A stretch of 64,000 nucleotides of DNA, taken from positions 2,790,001-2,854,000 of the forward strand of contig NZ_JBLZUR010000002.1 in assembly GCF_048565625.1 (NCBI RefSeq), given 5' to 3'. Position 1 is the first letter of the stretch; every line of letters starts with the position of its first letter. Under the pieces are notes generated by a model that had not been told where the DNA came from, ran no database searches, and worked only from the letters and a program-made list of their open reading frames with translations. The DNA is from JBLZUR01 sp048565625 (lineage in GTDB: Bacteria > Pseudomonadota > Alphaproteobacteria > Sphingomonadales > Sphingomonadaceae). Shown here piece by piece: positions 56,905 through 64,000 of this stretch. The position numbers were made by a program, and so were the translations under genes.

Positions 56905-57639
56905 TCACCCCTTCTTCCGCGCAGCCTCTACCGCGGCCTTCAGCGCCTCATAGCCGACAGCCCCCGACAGCATCTGGTCTCCGATCACGAAGGCGGGCGT
57001 GCCGGACACGCCCAAAGTGCGGGCAAGCTGCAGGTTCTGGCCGAGTTCCGCGTCGATATCCGCCGCCTTCCCGGCGGCAGGATCCACCCCGACAGTCTTC
57101 GCCACCGCCGCGACTTTGGCCTCGTTCAGTTGCCCGCCGGCGTAGAACGCCTCATGCGATCTCAGATACGCGCCCTTCTTCGCGGCGAGCAGCGCGACGC
57201 GGGCGGCGGGTTCGCTCTCCGGCCCGATGATCGGCAGCTCGCGCCAGACCACCTTCAGCTTCTTGTCCTCGGCGAGCAGCCGCTGGATGTCGGGCACGCT
57301 CTTGCGACAGAAACCGCAGGCATAGTCCGTGAACTCGACCAGCACGACGTCGCCCTTCTCCGCCCCCGCCCACGCACCGGCGAAGGGGGTCTCGATCGCC
57401 TTGCGGTTGTCGGCGATGGTCTTGCCCGCCTGCTTGCGCTGCAGCCGCTCGATCCCCTCGGGCAGGATCTCGGGATGCTCGAGGATGTAGTCACGAACGA
57501 TCGCCTCAATCGCGGCGCGATCGGTGGTTGAGACCGTCGGCCCTTCGATCGCGGCGGAGGCCCCCGCCCCGCCCAGCAGACCGAGGGCGAAGGCGCCGGC
57601 GGCGTAGAGCGCAGCGCGGCGGGCGGGGATCGTCTTCAT
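56905..57639 (-). CDS. DsbA-family thiol-disulfide oxidoreductase
   Basis: The 244-residue protein has a signal peptide (ALYAAGAFALGLLGGAGASA), a helical N-terminal region (AAIEAIVRDYILEHPEILPE) typical of Com1/ScsC-like DsbA proteins, and a thioredoxin fold with VLVEFTDYACGFCRKSVPD (CGFC site), RELPIIGPES and cis-Pro GVSGTPAFVIGD. It works in the periplasm as a disulfide oxidase or isomerase. Its start overlaps the stop of the M48 gene by 4 bases, so they form an operon. Confidence 0.93.
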   Translation of the reverse strand: MKTIPARRAALYAAGAFALGLLGGAGASAAIEGPTVSTTDRAAIEAIVRDYILEHPEILPEGIERLQRKQAGKTIADNRKAIETPFAGAWAGAEKGDVVLVEFTDYACGFCRKSVPDIQRLLAEDKKLKVVWRELPIIGPESEPAARVALLAAKKGAYLRSHEAFYAGGQLNEAKVAAVAKTVGVDPAAGKAADIDAELGQNLQLARTLGVSGTPAFVIGDQMLSGAVGYEALKAAVEAARKKG

Positions 57640-59001
57640 TTCCGTTTCTTCTTTCCGTCGAGCGCATTGTGCCCGACCATCGAGATGTCCTGCGCGCGCA
57701 GCCAGTCCGACGTGCCGGTGGGCAGCCCCTGCAACGCGCGGTCGGCATTGACCATCGCCAATCGCTCGTTCCCTTCAAGGCTGTAGCGTTCGGCGATGGC
57801 GAGCGCAGCGCGCGCCTCGTCGCCCTCCCGCGCGTAGATCAGGCCGAGATTGTACCAGGCGAACGGGTTTTCGCGGTCCTGCGACACGGCGGTGCGGAGA
57901 ACCTGCTTCGCCTCCGCCAGATCCTTCGGGTCCTCGGTCGAGACGAGCGCATGGCCGAGCGTGCCGGCGATCAGCGGCTGATCGGGCGCGAGCTTCACCG
58001 CCTGACGGAGCGGCGGGATCGCCTCACGCGGCTTGCCCGATTCGAGCAGGATCTGGCCCTTCAACTCCAGCGCATAGGCGTCATCCGGCATCTGCCGGAT
58101 CAGCGCATCCGCCTCCTCCAGCGCTTTGTCGGGATATGCGCCGCGATGATAGGCGTAGGCGCGGGCGTAATGCGCGGGCGCGGTCTGGTTGGTCTCCGGG
58201 AACTTGCGCAGCACCTGCGGCGGCTCGTCGATATAGCCGACCAGCTTCGCCTGGATCAGCTTGAACCGTTGCTCCAGCTTCGGGTCGGACGGCTTGTCCC
58301 AGGCGGGACTGGCCTTCAGGTCCGCCTCCAGCGTCGCCGCACGCTCCGCCGACATCGGGTGATCCTGCATATACGGATCGACCTGCGTCATGTCGGAGAT
58401 GTAGCGGTATTCGAGTTGGCGCAGCTTGCCGAAGAAGCTGAGATAGCCCTTGCCGGTGATGCCCGCGCCCTTGAGGTAGTTCGCGCCCGCCGCGTCGGCC
58501 GACGCCTCCTGCGATCGGCTGAAGGCCAGGTATTTGCCGAGGGCGGCCTGCTGGCCCATCGAACATCAGGCCCATGCCGGCCTCCCCCGCGCCCATCGCC
58601 ATCGCCGCCGCGCCGACCAGCAGCGAGAGGATCGAGATGTTGCTCGCCCCGCGCGCGTTCTGGGAGGCGAGGCTGACATGGCCGCCGGTGATGTGGCCGA
58701 TCTCATGGGCGATCACGCCCTGCACCTCATTGGCGTTGTCCGCCTCGATGATCGTGCCGGAGTTGATGTAGACGACCTGTCCGCCCGCGACGAAGGCGTT
58801 GATCGACCGGTCGGAGACGAGGACCACCTGCACGTTCGCGGGCGACAGGCCCGCCGCCGCGATGATGCCCTTCGACATGTCACGGAACAGCGCCTCGGTC
58901 TCGGCATCGCGCAGGACGGACTGGGCGGCGGCTGGGGGCGCGGTGAGTGCGAGGCTGACCAGTGCCACGACACACGCACGAAGCTTTGCCCATCCTCTCA
59001 C
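57636..59001 (-). pseudogene. M48-family metalloprotease with TPR domain (BepA-like), disrupted by a frameshift
   Basis: The N-terminal frame has a signal segment (ACVVALVSLALTAPPAAA), LVSDRSINAFVAGGQVVYIN, VIAHEIGHITGGH (zinc HExxH) and a membrane-like glycine/alanine loop. At about 58560 one extra base breaks the frame; dropping it continues GLMF into MGQQAALGKYLAFSRSQEAS-AD, which supplies the third zinc ligand Glu, then a C-terminal TPR region (ALIRQMPDDAYALELKGQIL). Without the extra base the protein has about 454 residues, like BepA/YfgC outer-membrane quality-control proteases. The GTG at 59001 is a tentative start, since the frame upstream is repeat sequence. It may be a sequencing error. 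Confidence 0.82.
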
Positions 59002-59063
59002 GCCGACGCGCTTGCCGGATCGCGGTTGAACGAACGCTGACGCCCGTTCGCCGGCTAAACCCC

Positions 59064-59141
59064 CGTTCGCACTGAGCCTGTCGAAGTGCTGCGTTCCCCC
59101 AGCTGGAAAGAACGAGCCTCCGACAGGCTCAGGCTGAACGG
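59064..59141. repeat. Family C inverted repeat
   Basis: CGTTCGCACTGAGCCTGTCG starts the left arm; CCGACAGGCTCAGGCTGAACGG is the right arm. It lies between rne and the M48 gene and is read through in frame by the upstream extension of the latter. Confidence 0.8.
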
Positions 59142-59154
59142 TCATCGGGCTGGC

Positions 59155-61899
59155 TTAGTTACCGAACGTGCGCTGCCACCAGCCGCGACGCGGTGCTTCG
59201 CCGGACGCTTCGTCTTCGGCCGCTGTGGGCTGCTCCGTGCCCGAGGTCGGCTCGGAAGCAGCCGCTTCGGCCGGGGCCTCCGCAGATGCTTCGGGCTCGG
59301 CCTTCTTGCGGCGGGCGCGCTTCGGCTTCTCCGCCGGTGCCTCTTCCGCAGTCGGGGCGATCGCCTCCGCAACGGCTTCGAGAGGGGCGACTTCCTCGGC
59401 CACGGCGGCGACAGCCTTGCGGCGGGTGCGCTTCGGCTTGGGCGCTTCCTCCAGCACCGGCTCGCCCTGCGCCAGCGTCTCGGCCTCAACGGGTGTCGCC
59501 TCGGCCTGTGCCTCCGCGACGGCATCGGCCTTCTTGCGACGGCTGCGCTTCGGCTTCTCGGCGGGCGCGGGTTCGGCGACCGGTTCGATTGCCAGTTCCG
59601 GGGCAAGCTCGGCCGGGATCTCGTCCGGCTGCACCGCCTCGACCGCGTCCGTTACCTCGCCGCCTTCCGCCTGGGTGTCGACCTCGGCTTCGGCCTGGCC
59701 CTCACCCTCGCGGCGGCGACCGCCACGACGGCCGCGACGGCCACGACGGCGACGTCCGCCATTATCCTCGGCACCCTCGACTTCGGCCTCGACCGGCTCG
59801 GCACCGGCCTCAATGGCCTCGCCCTCGACCTCGGTCGCGTCCTCACCCTCGGCGGCTTCGCCAACATCGGCAGCGAGCTGGTCGTTGCGCTCGCCCTCCT
59901 CGTCGCGGCGGCCGCCACGGCGGCGGCGGCGGCGGCGGCGGCGTCCGCCACCCTCGCCTTCACCCTCGCCGGCCTCTTCGCCCCGGCCTTCACGACGCTC
60001 GCGCGGTTCGCGCTGGCCGCGCGGCTCACGCTCGACGCGCTCCTCTTCGATCTCCTCTTCCTCGTCCTCCTCGGGGAGGTCGCTGTCGTCTTCGACGATC
60101 GGGGTGAAGGTGATCGGCTTCGGCGGGGCGGGTGGCGGACCACCGGCCTCCACGGACATGCGCGCACCCTCGGCGCTGCCGTCGGAGATGACCTCGATCA
60201 GGACGCCGTAGCGGTCCTCCAGCTCGGCCAGCTCGCCGCGCTTGCGATTGAGGACGTAGAACGCCGCCTCCTGGCTGCAGCGGAGCAGCAGGCGCGAGCC
60301 GCGGCCACGCGCGGCCTCTTCTTCCAGCATACGCAGCGCGGTCAGGCCTGCCGACGACGCGGTGCGGACGAGACCGGTGCCCTCGCAATGCGGGCAGGTG
60401 CGGGTCGACGCTTCCAGCACGCCGGTGCGCAGGCGCTGGCGGCTCATCTCCATCAGGCCGAAGCTGCTGATCCGGCCGACCTGGATGCGGGCGCGATCAT
60501 CCTTCAGCGCCTCCTTCATCGCCTTCTCGACCTTCCGGATGTTGGAGTTGTTCTCCATGTCGATGAAGTCGATGACGACGAGGCCGGCCATGTCGCGCAG
60601 GCGCAGCTGCCGGGCGATCTCGCGCGCAGCCTCCAGATTGGTCGCGGTCGCGGTCTGCTCGATATTATGCTCGCGCGTCGAGCGGCCGGAGTTGATGTCG
60701 ATCGAGACCAGCGCCTCGGTCGGATTGATGACGAGGTAGCCGCCCGACTTCAGCTGCACCAGCGGCTGGTACATGGCGGACAGCTGGTCCTCGACGCCGA
60801 AGCGCTGGAACAGCGGCACCACGTCAGCATAATGCTGGATGCGCCGCGCATGGCTCGGCATCAGCAGCTTCATGAAGTTGCGGGCGGCGCGATAGCCGTC
60901 CTCACCCTCGACGATCACCTCTTCGATGTCGCGGTTGTAGATGTCGCGGATCGCCCGCTTCAAGAGGTCGCTGTCGCCGTAGATCAGCGCCGGCGCCTCC
61001 GAAGACAGCGTCTTTTCACGGATCTCGTCCCAGAGTCTCGCAAGATAGTCGAAGTCGCGCTTGATCTCGGTCTTGGTGCGCTGGAGGCCGGCGGTGCGGA
61101 CGATGCAGCCCATCGTCTTCGGCAGGTCCAGCTCGGCCATGATCGACTTCAGCCGCTTGCGGTCGCCGGCATTCGAGATCTTGCGCGAGATGCCGCCGCC
61201 GTGGCTGGTATTCGGCATCAGCACGCAATAGCGGCCGGCGAGGCTCAGATAGGTGGTCAGCGCCGCGCCCTTGTTGCCGCGCTCTTCCTTGACGACCTGG
61301 ACCAGCAGCACCTGCCGCCTGCGGATCACGTCCTGGATCTTGTATCGGCGGCGCAGGTTCATCCGCTTGCGGCGGATCTCCTCAACGGCGTCGTCGCCCT
61401 TGTTGCGCTGGGGCTTCGCGGCGGGACGGCCCTCGCCATCCTCCTCGTGCTCATGGTCCTCGGCGGCGTCGAGCGGCTCGTTCGCGCCATCGTCGTCGAG
61501 GCGTTCGATCGATTCAAGGTCGGGCTCGCCGCTTTCCGCAAAGCCCTCCTCGTCGTCGTAATCCTCGTCGTCGTCGTCCTGCGCGGCGCGCAGCGCCTCT
61601 TCCTCGGCGGCGTGCTCCGCCTCCTCGCGCAGCAGCGCCTCGCGATCCTCCTTGGGGATCTGGTAATAATCGGGGTGGATTTCCGAGAAGGCGAGGAAGC
61701 CGTGACGGTTCCCGCCATATTCGATGAACGCGGCCTGGAGCGACGGCTCCACGCGGGTTACCTTGGCGAGATAGATATTCCCCTTGAGCTGCTTGTGCTC
61801 TTCCGATTCGAAATCGAACTCTTCGATCCGGTTACCCTTGACGACGGCGACCCGGGTCTCTTCCCGGTGGCGCGCGTCGATGAGCATGCGCATGGTCAT
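59155..61899 (-). CDS. rne: Ribonuclease E/G family endoribonuclease
   Basis: The 914-residue protein starts TMRMLIDARHREETRVAVVK. Its S1 domain (GNIYLAKVTRVEPSLQAAFI, EYGGNRHGFL) is split by an acidic insert of about 100 residues (AQDDDDEDYDDEEGF). The catalytic region has NPTEALVSIDINSGRST, VVIDFIDMENNSN, RQRLRTGVLE and zinc-link CPHCEG. The C-terminal half is disordered with arginine-rich patches, an Ala/Glu-rich stretch containing three K/R modules (EKPKRSRRKK, PKPKRTRRK, EKPKRARRKK) and a final RRGWWQRTFGN. RNase E organises the degradosome and processes rRNA, tRNA and mRNA. An amidase and PBP1A gene lie divergently upstream, the usual alphaproteobacterial order. Confidence 0.97.
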   Translation of the reverse strand: MTMRMLIDARHREETRVAVVKGNRIEEFDFESEEHKQLKGNIYLAKVTRVEPSLQAAFIEYGGNRHGFLAFSEIHPDYYQIPKEDREALLREEAEHAAEEEALRAAQDDDDEDYDDEEGFAESGEPDLESIERLDDDGANEPLDAAEDHEHEEDGEGRPAAKPQRNKGDDAVEEIRRKRMNLRRRYKIQDVIRRRQVLLVQVVKEERGNKGAALTTYLSLAGRYCVLMPNTSHGGGISRKISNAGDRKRLKSIMAELDLPKTMGCIVRTAGLQRTKTEIKRDFDYLARLWDEIREKTLSSEAPALIYGDSDLLKRAIRDIYNRDIEEVIVEGEDGYRAARNFMKLLMPSHARRIQHYADVVPLFQRFGVEDQLSAMYQPLVQLKSGGYLVINPTEALVSIDINSGRSTREHNIEQTATATNLEAAREIARQLRLRDMAGLVVIDFIDMENNSNIRKVEKAMKEALKDDRARIQVGRISSFGLMEMSRQRLRTGVLEASTRTCPHCEGTGLVRTASSAGLTALRMLEEEAARGRGSRLLLRCSQEAAFYVLNRKRGELAELEDRYGVLIEVISDGSAEGARMSVEAGGPPPAPPKPITFTPIVEDDSDLPEEDEEEEIEEERVEREPRGQREPRERREGRGEEAGEGEGEGGGRRRRRRRRRGGRRDEEGERNDQLAADVGEAAEGEDATEVEGEAIEAGAEPVEAEVEGAEDNGGRRRRGRRGRRGGRRREGEGQAEAEVDTQAEGGEVTDAVEAVQPDEIPAELAPELAIEPVAEPAPAEKPKRSRRKKADAVAEAQAEATPVEAETLAQGEPVLEEAPKPKRTRRKAVAAVAEEVAPLEAVAEAIAPTAEEAPAEKPKRARRKKAEPEASAEAPAEAAASEPTSGTEQPTAAEDEASGEAPRRGWWQRTFGN

Positions 61900-62364
61900 T
61901 GATTGATCTCCGGACGCGTCCTGGCCGCCGGCGTTCGGGCCTGGCGGCGCGCGTCATGTCTGTCGTGATGAAAAATGCCTCTGCCGCATGTCCATTTCCA
62001 GCCGCGTGGACCGGAAAAGCCGCCCGCACCCGCGCGCCGCACCCTTCGGCGGCACGATCGGATTGCGGGAAAAGATGGAGCATTCGGCGTCAACCCAAAA
62101 ACCCGGCAGCCGCATCGTCGCGCTGCCGGCGTCCCGACGGGGCGCATCTGCGCGGATCGCCGGGCACGGTGTGCTAACACCCGCCGCAAGGAACGGCAAG
62201 CGGGGGTGGACAAGGCATATTTCTGTTCCTGCCATGATCATACCGCTCGTCCTGAGCGTAGTCGAAGGACGGGTTCCGGATGCCGGCTCTCCTTACCGGT
62301 GCTTCGACTTCGCTCAGCACGAACGGGGTGGAGGTAGGACGGGGGCTGCGTTATCCGCCTCGAC
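61900..62364. other. 465-base divergent gap between rne and the amidase gene
   Basis: It should contain the rne promoter and long 5' leader and the amidase promoter. RNase E leaders often control their own decay in other bacteria; I could not identify a defined hairpin set here. A family C-related repeat fills 62245-62326. Open frames in it lack initiation signals. Confidence 0.4.
62245..62326. repeat. Family C-related repeat (GTCCTGAGCGTAGTCGAAGGAC)
   Basis: The left arm reads GCTCGTCCTGAGCGTAGTCG and the right arm GCTTCGACTTCGCTCAGCAC-GAAC. The same variant occurs at 63220, on the other side of the amidase gene. Confidence 0.75.
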
Positions 62365-63195
62365 ATGATCCGGGTGGGCGCATGGTTGACGGCACTTGCC
62401 GCACTCCTCCTCACGGCCCCGGCATCTCCCCAGGGCATCACCGTCCCCCTGCGCTCCACCGGCGGCGGCCCGCTGCCCAAGGTCTCCGGTCCGAAGAGCC
62501 GCCAATACCCGCTCGTCGTCCTCGACCCCGGCCATGGCGGGCACGATCCGGGCACCATCTCGACCTACGAGCAGCGTCAGGAGAAGACCGCCGTCCTCGC
62601 CATCGCCCGCGCGGTCCGGGATGAACTGGTGAAGTCGGGCCGCATCCGCGTGGCGCTGACCCGAAGCGACGACCGCTTCCTCGCATTGCCGGAGCGGGTA
62701 GCGGTCGCCCGGCGGCTGAGCGCGGACCTGTTCATCTCGATCCACGCCGATGCCGCCGCGAACCTCCAGGCCTCCGGCGCCAGCGTCTACACCCTGTCGG
62801 AGGTCGCGTCCGACAAGGAGGCCGCGCGCCTTGCCGCCAAGGAGAACAAGGCCGACGTCATCCGCGGCGTCGATCTGGGGGCAGAGAACGCCGACATCCA
62901 GTCGATCCTGATCGATCTCGCCCGGCGCGAGACGATGAACGTCTCGGCGGGCTTCGCCAACCTCCTCCAGCGGGAGGCCGCGCCCGCCGTCCGCTTCCGC
63001 ACCGTCTTCCACCGCTTCGCCAATTTCCGGGTGCTGAAGGCACCGGACACGCCCTCGGTCCTGTTCGAGACCGGCTATCTTTCCAACGACCGCGATGCGC
63101 AGTTCCTGTTCTCGGACGAGGGACGGGCGGCGATCGCCAAGGGGGTCCGCCGCGCGGTGGAGGCCCATTTCGCGCGGCGTCTGGCGAAAGGGTGA
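62365..63195 (+). CDS. N-acetylmuramoyl-L-alanine amidase (AmiC-like)
   Basis: The 276-residue protein has a signal peptide (MIRVGAWLTALAALLLTAPA) and an Amidase_3 domain: YPLVVLDPGHGGHDPGTIST (zinc His), QEKTAVLAIARAV (zinc Glu), RSDDRFLALPERVAVAR, LFISIHADAA (zinc His), SVLFETGYLSNDRDAQFL (catalytic Glu). It cleaves the amide between MurNAc and the stem peptide, needed for daughter-cell separation. The AMIN domain of longer AmiC proteins is absent. It lies between rne and the PBP1A gene. Confidence 0.94.
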   Translation: MIRVGAWLTALAALLLTAPASPQGITVPLRSTGGGPLPKVSGPKSRQYPLVVLDPGHGGHDPGTISTYEQRQEKTAVLAIARAVRDELVKSGRIRVALTRSDDRFLALPERVAVARRLSADLFISIHADAAANLQASGASVYTLSEVASDKEAARLAAKENKADVIRGVDLGAENADIQSILIDLARRETMNVSAGFANLLQREAAPAVRFRTVFHRFANFRVLKAPDTPSVLFETGYLSNDRDAQFLFSDEGRAAIAKGVRRAVEAHFARRLAKG

Positions 63196-63219
63196 GGGAG
63201 CGGTTACACGCCGACACTC

Positions 63220-63301
63220 CGTTCGTCCTGAGCGCAGTCGAAGGACGGGTAACGAGGGAATCGCTTGCAACACGTGCTTCGACTTCGCTCAGCACGAACG
63301 G
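63220..63301. repeat. Family C-related repeat
   Basis: CGTTCGTCCTGAGCGCAGTC and GCTTCGACTTCGCTCAGCAC-GAACG are the arms. It lies between the amidase and PBP1A genes. Confidence 0.75.
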
Positions 63302-63335
63302 GTGGTGGTTGAGAGCGAGCTGAGCGACTTTGTCG

Positions 63336-64000
63336 ATGAACGAGGACACCCCAACCCGCACCACCATCCGCGTCCACCGCGATACCCGCCTCGGCCGAGT
63401 CCTCCGCTCGCGCTGGACCAAGGCGCTCGGCGCGCTCCTCGCGCTGACCCTGATCGGCTGGGGCGCGCTCTGGTTCCTGTTCGCCCGCGACCTGCCGTCC
63501 GCCGACGAACTCCTTGCCTACCAGGCGCCGCTGCCCACCAACGTCCGCGCCTATGACGGCACGCCGGTCCATGTCTTCGCCCGCGAACGGCGCGTCGAAC
63601 TCGCCTTCGACGAATACCCGAAGACGTTGGTCGAGGCGTTCATCTCGGCCGAGGACAAGACCTTCTTCACCCATCACGGCATCGACGTGACGGGCCTTGC
63701 CGGCGCGGTCTGGGACTTCGTCACCAAATACGGTTCGGGCGAGCGGGCACGCGGCGGCTCGACCATCACGCAGCAGGTGGCAAAGGGGCTGCTCAAGGAT
63801 TCGAGCTACGCGGTCAGCCGCAAGGTGCGCGAGGCGATCCTCGCCTGGCGGCTGGAAACCACGCTCAGCAAGCAGCAGATCCTGGAAATCTACCTCAACC
63901 AGATCTTCCTCGGCCGGAACGCCTATGGTGTGCAGTCCGCCGCCCGCGCCTATTTCGGCAAGGATGTCGACGCGCTGACCCTGCCGGAGATCGCCTATCT
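63336..64000 (+). CDS. mrcA: Class A penicillin-binding protein 1A, N-terminal part, cut by window edge
   Basis: The ATG at 63336 opens a frame that runs off the window (221 residues). A basic head (TRLGRVLRSRWTKALG) is followed by one membrane helix (ALLALTLIGWGALWFLF) and the GT51 transglycosylase motifs: EAFISAEDKTFFTHHGIDVT (catalytic Glu), RGGSTITQQVAKGLL, REAILAWRLE and QILEIYLNQIFLGRNAYGVQ-SAA. The enzyme polymerises and crosslinks peptidoglycan; the transpeptidase half is outside the window. Its position after the amidase is typical. Confidence 0.95.
   Translation, partial: MNEDTPTRTTIRVHRDTRLGRVLRSRWTKALGALLALTLIGWGALWFLFARDLPSADELLAYQAPLPTNVRAYDGTPVHVFARERRVELAFDEYPKTLVEAFISAEDKTFFTHHGIDVTGLAGAVWDFVTKYGSGERARGGSTITQQVAKGLLKDSSYAVSRKVREAILAWRLETTLSKQQILEIYLNQIFLGRNAYGVQSAARAYFGKDVDALTLPEIAY

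Noticed and set aside
59086..61902. 938-codon open frame on the plus strand, antisense to rne
   Set aside because: It mirrors rne across its length; the composition (Leu/Ala/Arg-rich, repetitive) follows from the GC-rich opposite strand and from the Asp/Glu- and Arg-rich rne codons. No domain or ribosome binding site is seen.
1..64000. CRISPR arrays, rRNA operon or complete prophage
   Set aside because: No regularly spaced direct repeats, no rRNA-like sequence and no run of phage structural genes were seen; repeats here are palindromic and dispersed.

Overview
The window looks like a chromosomal segment of a sphingomonad alphaproteobacterium (Sphingomonas or a close relative). The DNA is GC-rich, and the gene set is typical of that order: RcdA-type DUF1465, the TIGR02300 acidic zinc-ribbon protein, an UrcA-family protein, DUF1285 beside a CoA-type NUDIX hydrolase, an RNase E with an acidic insert, and rne-amidase-PBP1A. 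Gaps carry the 'CCTGAGCCTGTCGAAGG' inverted repeats common in sphingomonads. This placement is inferred from gene content and style, not from a 16S gene.

Layout. 0-10 kb: start of pckG (cut by the window edge), queA, tRNA-Thr, a YjbR-type protein and rarA; an NfeR/YqjI-like PadR regulator with a DUF2218 gene; a TlpA-like lipoprotein head-to-head with argH, then a small lipoprotein, lysA and galU. 10.2-13.5 kb: an alpha/beta hydrolase pseudogene joined to the remains of an integrative element (phage-gene debris, excisionase-like HTH protein, an IS630 insertion, a YjzC-like protein, a wrecked tyrosine integrase) next to tRNA-Ala. 13.6-20.6 kb: TIGR02300, then aroA-cmk-rpsA-ihfB interrupted by two hydrolase genes, then tRNA-Leu(UAA). 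20.6-33 kb: GAF protein, sirtuin-hisI, purF-SDR, histone-deacetylase-like protein, tRNA-Leu(CAA), folE, rcdA-like gene, a frameshifted wecB, NUDIX-DUF1285, an IS5-family insertion, dapE, GST. 33.5-38.8 kb: urcA, then engB, yidC, yidD, rnpA and rpmH in one orientation, and divergent comM. 38.9-46.3 kb: an accessory membrane/glycan region with a multipass protein, TIGR02186-TauE/SafE, an NfrA-C-like secreted protein with an NfrB-like glycosyltransferase, a methyltransferase and a second glycosyltransferase. 46.4-56.8 kb: DUF2721, PNPOx-like protein, MFS transporter, SDR with an upstream 42-bp palindrome, typA, a CioAB-type cytochrome bd oxidase with a 35-aa third subunit, and two L,D-transpeptidases. 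56.9-64 kb: DsbA-like protein, a frameshifted M48 protease, rne, an amidase, and the start of a class A PBP.

How genes fit together. Cell-wall functions recur: lysA and dapE supply diaminopimelate/lysine, and the two L,D-transpeptidases, the amidase and PBP1A build or remodel peptidoglycan. The 36-38 kb cluster makes ribosomal protein L34, the RNase P protein and the YidD/YidC insertion machinery. The most interesting functional hypothesis is a reduced Nfr-type glycan system (NfrB-like synthase plus NfrA-C-like secreted protein). It lacks a c-di-GMP-sensing domain, and its candidate UDP-ManNAc supplier, an isolated wecB about 14 kb away, carries a frameshift in a run of seven C. At least four intergenic repeat families decorate the gaps, and copies lie in or at the 5' ends of two genes.
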